NCBI RefSeq assembly: GCF_029510815.1
Contig: NZ_CP120360.1
Coordinates: forward strand, 3,162,001 to 3,226,000
DNA: 64,000 nt
From: Janibacter sp. DB-40
GTDB taxonomy: Bacteria; Actinomycetota; Actinomycetes; Actinomycetales; Dermatophilaceae
Direction: 5' to 3'
The position numbers and the translations under genes were made by a program. Below, one piece after another: positions 34,458 to 42,555 of the stretch (position 1 is its first letter; each line of letters opens with the position of its first letter). The notes under the pieces were generated by a model that saw only the letters and a list, made by a program, of their open reading frames with translations, ran no database searches and was not told the DNA's origin.

Positions 34458-35777
34458 CTACAGGTGCCAGGTCACGCCGGTGGGGGTGATGCTCGCTCGC
34501 AGGTCTCGGGTGTGGACCCTGGTGTGGTGGCGCTCGCACAGCAGGGCGGCGTTGCCGATGTCGCTGGCCCCGCCGCGGGACCACCAGGCCACGTGGTGCG
34601 CGTCGCACCACTGCGGGGGCATGGTGCACCCGGGATACGTGCAGCCGCCGTCACGTAGCCACAGGGCGCGTTTCTGCCCGGGGGTGAACCAGCGCGCCGA
34701 GCGGCCCAGGTCCAGGATCTCGCTGTCGCCGCCGAGCACGACCGGGACGATCCCCGCGTCGCAGGCCAGCTTGCGCACCACCGACGGGGCCAGCACCTGC
34801 CCGGTCGCGGTCACCCCCGCGCCGTGGGTGCCCTGGTGCAGGTCGTCCAGGCCGATGGTGACCACCACCTGCGCCTTCTCGCACTTCGGCTCCGCGCCCG
34901 GGGAGGCGACCCCACGGCGGATGATCTCCACCAGCGCGTCCGCCCGCCGCTGGGTCGCGGGCCGCTCATCCGCCTCACCGTCGGGGCCCTTGACCGGCCC
35001 CGACAGCGCGGCCAGGGCCGCGTCGACGACCGCGGCGCCCTCGGGATCGAGCACCACCCGGTACAGCGACATGCCGGCCGGGCCCTGGCTCTTGGTCAAC
35101 GAGCGGCCGCGCTTGGCGCGACGGTCATCGTCCTCGCTCTCCTTCTCCGGCTTCAGCAACCGACCCGTGCGGGTGATCGCCACCGCCAGCTCCTTCTCGC
35201 CCAGCCCCCGCACCCGCTCCCGACGCCGCCCCTCCGGACCGGTGGCGACCACATCGTCCTTCGCGGCCGCGACCAGGGCGCCCAGGTCCTCCTCAAGCAT
35301 CTCCTCGTCCGCGACCGGAGCGACCTGCGCGTGGAACCGCGCGAGCTGGTCGGCCTTGCCCAACGGCAGGTCACCCTCCTCGAACGCCTCCCGCATCGCG
35401 CCCACGGCCTCGCTGGCGCGGGTGGCGTAGCGCCCCGCCAACGCGGTCCCGGCCCTGGCCACCCGCACCACCGACGCGGTGTGCCGCACACTCGGGTCCG
35501 GTGCGCGCTGCCCCTCCGACCGGGTGACCCAGTCCGCCGGCGACCACGACGACTCACCCGGCAACCCCCGCTGCAGGCCTTCACGGACCAGGTCCACCTC
35601 GGCGATCTCCAGCAGGGCACGTGCCTGCCCGACCACCGCCAACGCATCCGCGACCTCCGCGTCCCCCAGACGCCACAACTCCCCACCACCACCAGCACCC
35701 TGCAGCAACGAGCGCAACGCGTCACGCAGGCCGGGAGCAGTCCCGTAACCCTCGTCCCACCGCGCTGTCATCGCCAT
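34458..35777 (-). CDS. DUF222 (13E12-type) HNH endonuclease
   Basis: 439 residues from the ATG at 35777. About residues 20-300 form the alpha-helical DUF222 domain of the REP13E12-type family; the C-terminus has an HNH motif, LWLRDGGCTYPGCTMPP then CDAHHVAWWSRGG and LLCERHH, with zinc cysteines. These genes are multi-copy and repeat-associated in actinobacteria; a role in homing, recombination or DNA repair is suspected but unproven. The region just upstream holds three copies of a CTCACACCTCAACCACC-type repeat. Confidence 0.88.
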   Translation of the reverse strand: MAMTARWDEGYGTAPGLRDALRSLLQGAGGGGELWRLGDAEVADALAVVGQARALLEIAEVDLVREGLQRGLPGESSWSPADWVTRSEGQRAPDPSVRHTASVVRVARAGTALAGRYATRASEAVGAMREAFEEGDLPLGKADQLARFHAQVAPVADEEMLEEDLGALVAAAKDDVVATGPEGRRRERVRGLGEKELAVAITRTGRLLKPEKESEDDDRRAKRGRSLTKSQGPAGMSLYRVVLDPEGAAVVDAALAALSGPVKGPDGEADERPATQRRADALVEIIRRGVASPGAEPKCEKAQVVVTIGLDDLHQGTHGAGVTATGQVLAPSVVRKLACDAGIVPVVLGGDSEILDLGRSARWFTPGQKRALWLRDGGCTYPGCTMPPQWCDAHHVAWWSRGGASDIGNAALLCERHHTRVHTRDLRASITPTGVTWHL

Positions 35778-35847
35778 GAAGACACCCTGCCAGCGACCAC
35801 CGACAACCCAGCCCGGGCATGGTTTCGAGGCTCGCTCGCTACGCGAA

Positions 35848-35944
35848 CTCACACCTCAACCACCACTGTCGGGACTCGCTATGCACACCTCAACCCACCG
35901 GGACACGGGGCCCGCTCGCGGCCCGAGCTCACACCTCAACCACC
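35848..35944. repeat. Three spaced copies of CTCACACCTCAACCACC upstream of the DUF222-HNH gene
   Basis: Exact copies at 35848-35864 and 35928-35944 and a variant (GCACACCTCAACCCACC) at 35883-35899, spaced 35-45 nt. GGTTTCGAGG at 35821-35830 is partly complementary to CCTCAACC, so hairpins are possible. This resembles interspersed palindromic repeats seen in related actinobacterial genomes. Confidence 0.65.
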
Positions 35945-36017
35945 GGGCGTGGAGCTCACTCCTCCTCACGAAGGTTCGCCGCACCGGTGCGGGCGGCGGA
36001 CGGCTCAGGCTCCTCGG

Positions 36018-36509
36018 TCAGGGGCGCACCGGGCAGGAGCGTTCGCGACGGACGCGCACGACGAGCGCCCACGCCAGCAGTGCGATGGCCAGGGCAGCGA
36101 GAAAGGGCTGCGCCGGCGCGAAGTAGGTCAGGGCGCCCGAGTAGCCGAGCGCGATGAGGACCAGCTTGTTGCACACCGGGCACCCGACGGCGAAGAAGGT
36201 CGTGAAGGCGCCGACCATCCCCAGTCGCGAACCCCGCTCACCCCCTTCGTCGGTGTCCCGGCGCGCGACGTACGTCGCGGCGACCAGTCCGGCCAGGATC
36301 GAGGTGACCACGAGGACCGGCCAGGCCCACACCGTCGTCGGGACGTCCCGGCTGAAGACGGGCGTGGGGATCATGGCGGTCGGGATCGCCGTCCCCACCA
36401 CGGTGAGCGCGGCGATGCCGGCAGCGGACCCCCAGCGGCGGGCCGGCCACGCGCGCATCTCGTCGAGGACGGAGGGCTCCGCCCTCGGAGGGGAGACCGT
36501 GTCCACCAT
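36018..36509 (-). CDS. Membrane protein with CPVCNK motif, redox-operon partner
   Basis: 163 residues with four helices. A conserved-looking segment, FAVGCPVCNKLVLIALGYSGALTYF, places a CxxC pair at the edge of a membrane helix. Its ATG overlaps the ccdA stop (TGATG), and the upstream gene is DsbA-like, so it probably belongs to the same thiol-disulfide relay. The function is unassigned. An acidic/basic tail ends the protein. Confidence 0.75.
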   Translation of the reverse strand: MVDTVSPPRAEPSVLDEMRAWPARRWGSAAGIAALTVVGTAIPTAMIPTPVFSRDVPTTVWAWPVLVVTSILAGLVAATYVARRDTDEGGERGSRLGMVGAFTTFFAVGCPVCNKLVLIALGYSGALTYFAPAQPFLAALAIALLAWALVVRVRRERSCPVRP

Positions 36510-37360
36510 CAGACCTTCTCCTCGCTGAGTTCACGCGTCGCGGACGAGGGACGGCGCCGAGCCAGACCCCGCCAGCCGAGGACGCCGGCGAGCACGAGCG
36601 CCGCGACGACGACGAACCAGACATCCGAGGCGCCCTGGCTCCAGGTGGCCAGCGTCGACTCGGCCGTGTACTGCGTGCCGATGGTGAAGACACCGGAGAG
36701 GGACGCGGTGCCGTCGGTGAGGATCAGGAGCGCGCCGATGGCGACGGACAGCAGCCCGGAGACCACCATCGTCCACGTGTTGCGCCACGGACCGATCGTG
36801 ACCTCCCTGGGTGCGATGAGGGCGCGACCGCGGGTGCCCAGACGCTTCCACACAGCCGCCAGCACGAAGAGCGGCACGGTCATGCCCAGCGCGTAGAGGG
36901 CCAGCACCGAGCCGCCGTACACCGCGCTCCCGCCGAGCGCCGCCACCATGAGGACCGACCCCAGGATCGGGCCGGCGCAGACCCCGGCGACCGCGTAGAC
37001 GGCGCCGAGCGCGAAGACCGAGGCAGTCGACGTCGCATCAGCGCTCGTGCCCTGCGTCCGGGACAGCCCCGGGACGGGAAGTCCGGACAGCTGCCAGAGG
37101 CCGAGGACGATGACCACGCCGGCAGCCACGGCGACCAGGGTCGAGCGGTGGGTGGTCAGCAGGGAGCCGAGGGTCCCGGAGAAGACCCCGAGAGGTACGA
37201 GCGTGCCGCTCAGCCCGAGGTAGAAGACGGCCGTACGGCCGATGAGCGCACTGGGCGAGGTGAACGCGTAGGCGAAGAACGCCGGCAGCAGCATCACCGA
37301 GCACGGGCTCAGGAGGGTGAGGATCCCTCCGAGGAAGGCGCCCGTGTAGCCGATGTCCAT
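36509..37360 (-). CDS. ccdA: CcdA-type thiol-disulfide membrane transporter
   Basis: 283 residues, six or seven helices. The two redox cysteines of the CcdA/DsbD-beta family are present in GGILTLLSPCSVMLLPAFF and AVAGVCAGPILGSV. CcdA carries electrons from cytosolic thioredoxin across the membrane to extracytoplasmic thiol proteins. The ATG at 37360 overlaps the stop of the DsbA-like gene; a longer in-frame extension is a shadow. It is a middle gene of the three-gene redox operon. Confidence 0.9.
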   Translation of the reverse strand: MDIGYTGAFLGGILTLLSPCSVMLLPAFFAYAFTSPSALIGRTAVFYLGLSGTLVPLGVFSGTLGSLLTTHRSTLVAVAAGVVIVLGLWQLSGLPVPGLSRTQGTSADATSTASVFALGAVYAVAGVCAGPILGSVLMVAALGGSAVYGGSVLALYALGMTVPLFVLAAVWKRLGTRGRALIAPREVTIGPWRNTWTMVVSGLLSVAIGALLILTDGTASLSGVFTIGTQYTAESTLATWSQGASDVWFVVVAALVLAGVLGWRGLARRRPSSATRELSEEKV

Positions 37361-38106
37361 CAGTTCTGCTCCACGGCCGCCAGCTCCTCGTCGAGGAGCT
37401 GGCGGAAGGAGTCGACCGGCTGGGCCCCGGCAATGAGCTGGTCGCCGAGGACGAAGGCCGGGGTGCCCGTCGCGCCCACCTGGCGCGCCTCCTGGGTGTC
37501 CGCCTCGACCTTCGCGCGCAGGTCCGGGTCGTCCAGGTCCTTCTCGAACTGGTCCATGTCCGGCACGCCGACTTCCTCGGCCCACGCCATGACCTTGTCG
37601 CGGTTGATCTTCAGGTGGCCGCGCTCGGGCGCATCGGCGTACATCGCCTCGTTGTACTTCCAGTAGAGCCCCTGCTCACCGGCAGCGCGAGCGGCCATGG
37701 CACCCTCGACCGACTCCTCACCGAAGACCGGGAAGTCGCGCCACTCGTAGCGGACCTTGCCGGTGTCGATGTACTCCTCCTTCAGCTTCGGCAGGGTGTC
37801 CCGCGCGAAGGCCCCGCAGAACGGGCACCGGTAGTCCGAGTACTCGATGAGCACGAGATCGGCATCCTTGTCACCCATTGCGGTCACGTCGTCGGCGTCG
37901 CGACGGGCCAGGCCCACCTCCTTCTCGACCTCGCGCGGGTCAGCGCCCTCCCCCGCCGAGTCCGTCCCGGAGGTAGCGGAGGTCCCTGCGTCCGCCGCGC
38001 CCGACCCGCCGTCGCCCCGGTCGGAGAAGTACACACCGGCAGCCAGGACGATGACGATCGCCGCGACGACGACTACGGTGAGGGTTCGTCGATTCATCGA
38101 GGTCAT
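37360..38106 (-). CDS. DsbA-family membrane-anchored thiol-disulfide oxidoreductase
   Basis: 248 residues. An N-terminal anchor (LTVVVVAAIVIVLAAGVYFS) is followed by a Gly/Ser/Ala linker and a thioredoxin-fold DsbA/DSBA-like domain with active site YRCPFCGAF, and a cis-proline loop in GATGTPAFVLGDQ. It acts outside the membrane, oxidising or isomerising exported proteins with CcdA as partner. An alternative ATG at 38097 is possible. A perfect palindrome at 38123-38136 lies upstream, between it and the GntR regulator. Confidence 0.9.
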   Translation of the reverse strand: MTSMNRRTLTVVVVAAIVIVLAAGVYFSDRGDGGSGAADAGTSATSGTDSAGEGADPREVEKEVGLARRDADDVTAMGDKDADLVLIEYSDYRCPFCGAFARDTLPKLKEEYIDTGKVRYEWRDFPVFGEESVEGAMAARAAGEQGLYWKYNEAMYADAPERGHLKINRDKVMAWAEEVGVPDMDQFEKDLDDPDLRAKVEADTQEARQVGATGTPAFVLGDQLIAGAQPVDSFRQLLDEELAAVEQN

Positions 38107-38122
38107 GACCACGATGCTACGC

Positions 38123-38136
38123 AATGTATATACATT
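38123..38136. promoter_or_regulatory. GntR/HutC-type operator AATGTATATACATT
   Basis: A 14-bp perfect palindrome containing TGTATATACA, which fits the yGTmTAkACy consensus of HutC-subfamily GntR regulators. It lies 14 nt before the GntR start and 17 nt before the DsbA-like start, so it should control both. Confidence 0.75.
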
Positions 38137-38149
38137 TGACGAGGTGGGT

Positions 38150-38911
38150 GTGCGAACGCTTCCGCGATGGCGGCAGATCAGTGACGACCTGCTGCACAGG
38201 GTGCAGGAGGGAGAGTTCGCCGACGGCTTCCCCGGGGAGTTGGCGTTGGCCACCGAATACGAGGCCAGCCGCGGCACCATCCGGCGGGCGCTGGGGCCGC
38301 TCCGTGATCAGGGCGTCGTCGGGCACGCCCGGGGCCGGCAGTCCTATGTCATCAATGCCAATCGCGCCACGGGGATCGGCCCGATGTACAGCCTGCGCGA
38401 CGCGATCACCGCCCACGGGAGCAAGGAGCGCTCCGAGGTCCTGACCCAGGAGCTGACCACCAGCGCGACGGTCGCCGGCGCCCTCGGGCTCGACCCGCAG
38501 ACCCCCTTCGTGCACGTGACGCGGGTGCGGTACGGCGACGACACCCCCTTCGCCCTGGACCGGCTGTGGATCATCGCCTCCCTCGCTGCGCCCCTGCTGG
38601 AGGCCGACCTGTCTGAGACCTCCGTCTACGCACAGCTGCGGTCCCGCTGCGGCGTGGAGTTCGACGCCGGTGTCGAGTACACCCGCTCGGTCGCAGCGAC
38701 CCCCGAGGTCGCCGCACGTCTGGGCGTGGCCGAGGGCAGCCCCCTCCTGACGATCCGACGCAAGTCCTGCCTGGCCGGTCAGGCCGCCGAGCTGCGCGAC
38801 ACCTGTGCGGTCGGCGAGCGCGTCACCCTGACGCACGTCTTCGGCGACGCCTCCGCCGTCCTCAACTGCGGCGGGGGCGACGGGCGGCCCGTCGAGATCC
38901 CCTGGGATTGA
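38150..38911 (+). CDS. GntR-family transcription regulator, HutC/UTRA type
   Basis: 253 residues from the GTG at 38150, with GAGG 5 nt upstream; earlier in-frame starts would overlap the operator. The winged helix is WRQISDDLLHRVQEGEFADGFPGELALATEYEASRGTIRRALGPLRDQGVV (about residues 9-60); the C-terminal two-thirds is a UTRA effector domain (FVHVTRVRYGDDTPFALDRLWI ... LTIRRKS). It faces the thiol-redox operon across its probable operator. The effector is unknown; HutC relatives bind amino-sugar, histidine-pathway or other metabolites. Confidence 0.88.
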   Translation: MRTLPRWRQISDDLLHRVQEGEFADGFPGELALATEYEASRGTIRRALGPLRDQGVVGHARGRQSYVINANRATGIGPMYSLRDAITAHGSKERSEVLTQELTTSATVAGALGLDPQTPFVHVTRVRYGDDTPFALDRLWIIASLAAPLLEADLSETSVYAQLRSRCGVEFDAGVEYTRSVAATPEVAARLGVAEGSPLLTIRRKSCLAGQAAELRDTCAVGERVTLTHVFGDASAVLNCGGGDGRPVEIPWD

Positions 38912-38970
38912 CCGAGACGAAGGGGGAATCCGGCCGGGAATAGAACCGCCGGCGCGGCGTTGGACCGAGT

Positions 38971-38986
38971 AGTTGTACTTTCAACT
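38971..38986 (+). promoter_or_regulatory. Small inverted repeat AGTTG-N6-CAACT before the DUF981 gene
   Basis: Arms 38971-38975 and 38982-38986, in an AT-rich patch. TTGGAC at 38960 could be a -35 box, putting the repeat over the -10 region. Confidence 0.35.
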
Positions 38987-39024
38987 TTTACCCCGGTCCG
39001 ACCCCGCACATGAAGGAGAAGCCG

Positions 39025-39723
39025 ATGGTGGTCTACAACGAGATCGTCGCGCTCACGGCAGGCACGGGCCTGCTGGGCTTTGCCTGGTTCCTCAGGCAGT
39101 TGATCCGCAACGAACCGATCGAGAGCGAGGGTTGGGCGGCCTTCTTCGGCCTCACCGGCCTGCTGCTCTTCGTCACCGGTGTGCACACCACCGTGACCTG
39201 GCCCTTCGGTGCGGACGGCTTCGAGTACGCGAACATCGCCTTCGGTCAGCCCGCCGCAGCCTTCGGCGCCCTGCTCCTCTTCGCCGCGATCTACCTGTGG
39301 CGACACCGCGAGATCCTCACCGGCGACGTGGTTGACGTGCCCGCGAACAATGCCAGGATGCTGCGCGCGCTCAAGCCGGTGAGCCTCTTCGTCGGCGCAC
39401 TCGGTCTCGGCATGGCGGTCCTCGCGTTCACCTTCGTCCGCTTCCAGCTGGGCGCGGCGCCGCCGGAGGAGCCGATCAGCGGTCGCTTCGGCCACCTACC
39501 CATCCTCGAGGCACTCTTCCTCGGTGGCCTCTGGGGCATCGTCGCGGTCGGCGCGATCCTCTTCGTCGTGGCGCTGCTCACCAACCGTCCGCAGTTGCTG
39601 CGCTGGGCGATCTGGGCGTGGCTCATCGGCGGCGTGGTGTTCCTGCTCTTCGGCGCGATGAACTTCTACACGCACATCGGCATGTACTACAACATCGAGC
39701 ACGGCACGATGCACAAGTGGTGA
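39025..39723 (+). CDS. DUF981 family membrane protein
   Basis: 232 residues with six helices and DUF981 features: VVYNEIVALTAGTGLLGFAWF, GWAAFFGLTGLLLFVTGVHTTVTWP, NIAFGQPAAAFGALLL and a final NFYTHIGMYYNIE. The ATG at 39025 has AAGGAG exactly 6 nt upstream, so it is preferred to the ATG at 39010. Function unknown. A hairpin terminator follows. Confidence 0.85.
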   Translation: MVVYNEIVALTAGTGLLGFAWFLRQLIRNEPIESEGWAAFFGLTGLLLFVTGVHTTVTWPFGADGFEYANIAFGQPAAAFGALLLFAAIYLWRHREILTGDVVDVPANNARMLRALKPVSLFVGALGLGMAVLAFTFVRFQLGAAPPEEPISGRFGHLPILEALFLGGLWGIVAVGAILFVVALLTNRPQLLRWAIWAWLIGGVVFLLFGAMNFYTHIGMYYNIEHGTMHKW

Positions 39724-39737
39724 CGCACACCTGACGA

Positions 39738-39771
39738 TGACGGCCCCGGAGGATGTCCTTCGGGGCCGTCA
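39738..39771. terminator. Bidirectional terminator between convergent genes
   Basis: 11-bp stem TGACGGCCCCG / CGGGGCCGTCA, extended inward by AGGA / TCCT pairs. It lies between the DUF981 and VOC genes. Confidence 0.8.
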
Positions 39772-39794
39772 CTCTCGACAGTTGCCCGACTGCG

Positions 39795-40235
39795 TCAGCC
39801 GATCTCCTGCGCCAGGCCGACGAGGATCCCGTCCGGGCCCCGCACGTAGCACAACTGGTACGCGTCCTCGTACTGCGCCACCTCGTCGACCACCTCACCG
39901 CCGTGCGACCGCAGCCGCTCGACCGTGTCGCGGATGTCGTCGACCGCGAACATCACGCGGTGCATGCCGATCGTGTTGTGCGGTGGCCGTGACGGCTGGG
40001 AGGGCACCGCCGCCGGTGTGAGGTACTTGGCCAGCTCCAGACGGGAGTGACCGTCCGGCGTCCTCATCATGGCGATGGCACACCGGACGCCGTCCAGTCC
40101 GACGGTCCGATCGGCCCACGCACCGGCGATCTCGGCCCGTCCCTCCACCTGCATACCGAGCTCGGCGAAGAACTCGACGGCGGCATCGAGGTCCTCGACG
40201 ACGATGCCCACGTTGTCCATGCGTCGGATCGTCAT
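39795..40235 (-). CDS. VOC-superfamily (glyoxalase/dioxygenase-like) protein
   Basis: 146 residues with two beta-alpha-beta-beta-beta modules: IRRMDNVGIVVEDLDAAVEFFAELGM at the start and IGMHRVMFAVDDIRDTVERLRSHG in the second half, ending CYVRGPDGILVGLAQEIG (final metal-site Glu region). VOC enzymes include glyoxalase I, fosfomycin-type resistance proteins and ring-cleaving dioxygenases; the reaction is not readable here. GGGAGG lies 6 nt before the ATG at 40235. Confidence 0.85.
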   Translation of the reverse strand: MTIRRMDNVGIVVEDLDAAVEFFAELGMQVEGRAEIAGAWADRTVGLDGVRCAIAMMRTPDGHSRLELAKYLTPAAVPSQPSRPPHNTIGMHRVMFAVDDIRDTVERLRSHGGEVVDEVAQYEDAYQLCYVRGPDGILVGLAQEIG

Positions 40236-40283
40236 GGGCGCCTCCCGTGGCCTGCCATCCACCCTAGCCACGCGCGGGCGCCG

Positions 40284-41516
40284 CTAGGGGCCTTCGGTCG
40301 TCCAGCGCGGCCGGCCGCGCCCACCGCCGTAGCCCAGCTGCACCCGCGGTGGGCGGGCGGCCAGGTCGGTGAGGAACATCCGCCGGGACAGCAGCACGAG
40401 CGTCGCCGCCAGGAAGAAGACGAGCGCCGCGATGCGCCACGACGTCTCGTACCCGAAGGCGTCCACGGCCATCCCGAAGAGCAGCGGCCCGGTCGCCCCG
40501 CCGAAGAAGGCGCCCGCCTGGACGTACCCGGAGGCCTTGGCCGGCGCCTCCCGGCCGACCCTGACGACGGCGAAGAGGAACAGCCCGGGCCAGGACCAGC
40601 CGATGGCGAACGCCACGAGGCTCGCGAGGACGTAGCTGGCGACGCCCGGGAGCGAGACGGCGAGCAACGCGACGCCACCGATCGCCATCTGGGCGGCGAC
40701 CACGGGCAGGTTGCGCCCGTGCCGGCGATCGGCGAGGGCTCCCGTCAGGAGGCGGCCGATCACGTTGAGCGCACTGCCCGCGGCCATCAGCCCGCCGGCC
40801 TGCGAGGGCGTGAGCCCGACCTCGAAGCCCCACGAGGCGATGAAGGACCCCATCGAGTTGGCGGCCGCGCTCCCCAGCGCGATCGCGGCCGTCACCACCA
40901 GCAGCGCCCCGACCGGCGGCGCGTCCAGACCGGCTCGCCGTACCGGTCTCGCCGTCGAGCGGGTCGGCCCGGGAGCGAGCAGGCCAGCGAGGAGGACGAT
41001 CGCCCCGACGCCGCCGAGCACCCAGAACGTCGAGCGCCATCCGAGGCTGGACGTCATCGTCGGCACGGCCAGACCGGCCAGGACGATGGCCACCGGGACC
41101 GCGGACTGCTTGACCCCGAAGCCGATGCCACGGCGGTGCGCCGGGATGCTGCGGGACATCGCCAGGTTCGCCGTCAGCTGGTGTGCCGCGTTGGCGGAGC
41201 CGAGCACGACCATGCAGACGACGAGGCTCAGCCATCCATGGGCGAGCAGGGCGACCCCGACTCCTCCGAGGGTGGAGAGCACGCCGGCGACCATCGTCGA
41301 CACCCTCGGGCCGACCCGGTCGGCGACTCCCCCGCCGACGATCGCCACGAGGGAGGCAGCCGTGAAGAAGGCGGCGACCGCGATCCCGAACCGCTGCTCC
41401 CCGAACCCCAGCTCACGTCGCAGTGGCACCGACTGGGTCGCGAGCAGGAAGACGGGCAACGAGCCCACGGTGGTCAGCAGGCTGGCCCCGAGGACCTTCC
41501 ACACCGCCGAGGACAT
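40284..41516 (-). CDS. MFS transporter
   Basis: 410 residues with about twelve helices. The helix 2-3 loop GGGVADRVGPRVSTM is the MFS A-motif, repeated in LTGALADRRHGRN in the second half. The layout resembles NarK/CynX-like or proline/betaine-type members, but no substrate motif is distinctive. The ATG at 41516 (GGGGTGG upstream) is used; an ATG at 41537 is also in frame. Its end lies 48 nt from the VOC gene on the same strand. Confidence 0.85.
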   Translation of the reverse strand: MSSAVWKVLGASLLTTVGSLPVFLLATQSVPLRRELGFGEQRFGIAVAAFFTAASLVAIVGGGVADRVGPRVSTMVAGVLSTLGGVGVALLAHGWLSLVVCMVVLGSANAAHQLTANLAMSRSIPAHRRGIGFGVKQSAVPVAIVLAGLAVPTMTSSLGWRSTFWVLGGVGAIVLLAGLLAPGPTRSTARPVRRAGLDAPPVGALLVVTAAIALGSAAANSMGSFIASWGFEVGLTPSQAGGLMAAGSALNVIGRLLTGALADRRHGRNLPVVAAQMAIGGVALLAVSLPGVASYVLASLVAFAIGWSWPGLFLFAVVRVGREAPAKASGYVQAGAFFGGATGPLLFGMAVDAFGYETSWRIAALVFFLAATLVLLSRRMFLTDLAARPPRVQLGYGGGRGRPRWTTEGP

Positions 41517-41608
41517 CACCACCCCATGATGGGACATCCCCGGTGCCGGCCGAGGCGGCGTCCGGCCCGAGGACGACGCGGGGCGAAGGGGGGTGGCCCC
41601 CCCGGGAC

Positions 41609-42055
41609 TCACCCGCTCGCGAGCGAGGCGTCCACCGTGATCTCCGCACCCGTGAGGAGCCGCGATATCGGGCAGAGCGCCGCGGCTGCCTCGACGACCG
41701 TGCTGAAGGTCTCCTCGTCGATCCCGTCGACGACGGCCGTGGCGGCGATCCTCGAGGTGGTGACCGTCGGCTTCTCGTCGACCTCGTCCAGGGAGACGGT
41801 GGAGGTCACCTCGAGGCGTCTCGGGGGGGTCCCGTTCTCGTCCAGGGCCAGGGCGAGGGCCATCGAGAAGCACGAGGAGTGGGCTGCCGCGACGAGCTCC
41901 TCAGGGCTGCTCTTCCCACCAGGTGCCTCGGTGCGCGAGCCCCACGTGACCACCTGGTCGTCCAGGGCACCGCTGCTGGAGCCGTGGAGGGTGCCGGTCC
42001 CGGTGTCCAGCGAGCCCTCCCAGGTGGTCGTGACGGAACGGTCTGCGATCGTCAT
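41609..42055 (-). CDS. OsmC-family peroxiredoxin
   Basis: 148 residues. The two redox cysteines of OsmC/Ohr are present in PEELVAAAHSSCFSMALA and AAALCPISRLLTGAEI, and the N-terminal TWEGSLDTGTGTL matches the OsmC subgroup. It reduces organic hydroperoxides in the cytosol. The ATG at 42055 follows AAGGA by 7 nt. The upstream gap is AT-rich (GATATTTTC), probably containing its promoter. Confidence 0.92.
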   Translation of the reverse strand: MTIADRSVTTTWEGSLDTGTGTLHGSSSGALDDQVVTWGSRTEAPGGKSSPEELVAAAHSSCFSMALALALDENGTPPRRLEVTSTVSLDEVDEKPTVTTSRIAATAVVDGIDEETFSTVVEAAAALCPISRLLTGAEITVDASLASG

Positions 42056-42127
42056 GGTCATCCTTCTCTCAGTTGATATTTTCTGCACCGTATCTCGTGA
42101 AAAATGTTTGGGCCAGACCCCGGTGGC

Positions 42128-42460
42128 TCATGCGCAGTCGATGCACTCCCGCGCCGTGGGCCGTGCCTCCAGCCGCGCACTCGCGATGGGGCGGCCGCAC
42201 TGCTCGCACGCGCCATAGGCACCTCCATCGAGCCGCTCGAGGGCGGCATCGATCTCCTCGAGGTGCCGTCGCGCCTGCCGGGCGAGGGCCTCGACCTGCG
42301 AGCGCTCGAAGGCGATCGTGGCGCCCTCCGGGTCGTGCTCGTCGTCGGCGTTGCTCCCCTCACTCGCCTCGACGAGGGCGGTGAAGTCCCGGGTGAGAGC
42401 CGTGAGTCGCTCGAGCGTCGTGCGACGCTCCTCCTCGAGGTCGGCGCGGGGGCCAGTCAT
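42128..42460 (-). CDS. TraR/DksA-type zinc-finger protein
   Basis: 110 residues. A coiled-coil N-terminus (about 1-75) leads to ERLDGGAYGACEQCGRPIASARLEARPTARECIDC, a CxxC...CxxC zinc finger. In proteobacteria DksA binds RNA polymerase with ppGpp; actinobacterial relatives (including Streptomyces DksA-like proteins) are less studied. Acidic residues occur in the linker (NADDEHDPEG) but the canonical coiled-coil tip is not evident. Confidence 0.9.
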   Translation of the reverse strand: MTGPRADLEEERRTTLERLTALTRDFTALVEASEGSNADDEHDPEGATIAFERSQVEALARQARRHLEEIDAALERLDGGAYGACEQCGRPIASARLEARPTARECIDCA

Positions 42461-42501
42461 CGGTCCATCCTGTCACCGGGACCGTGCCTGCCGCCGGAGC
42501 G

Positions 42502-42507
42502 TAGCGT
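42502..42507 (+). promoter_or_regulatory. -10 box TAGCGT of the DUF2236 gene
   Basis: It places a transcript start near 42514, where a GTG would be leaderless; alternatively it gives a 41-nt leader to the ATG at 42556 with GGAGGG. Confidence 0.4.
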
Positions 42508-42555
42508 GAGGGTGTGGCTGGTCGGCGAATGCCGTGGCCACGGGAGGGCGGCGAG

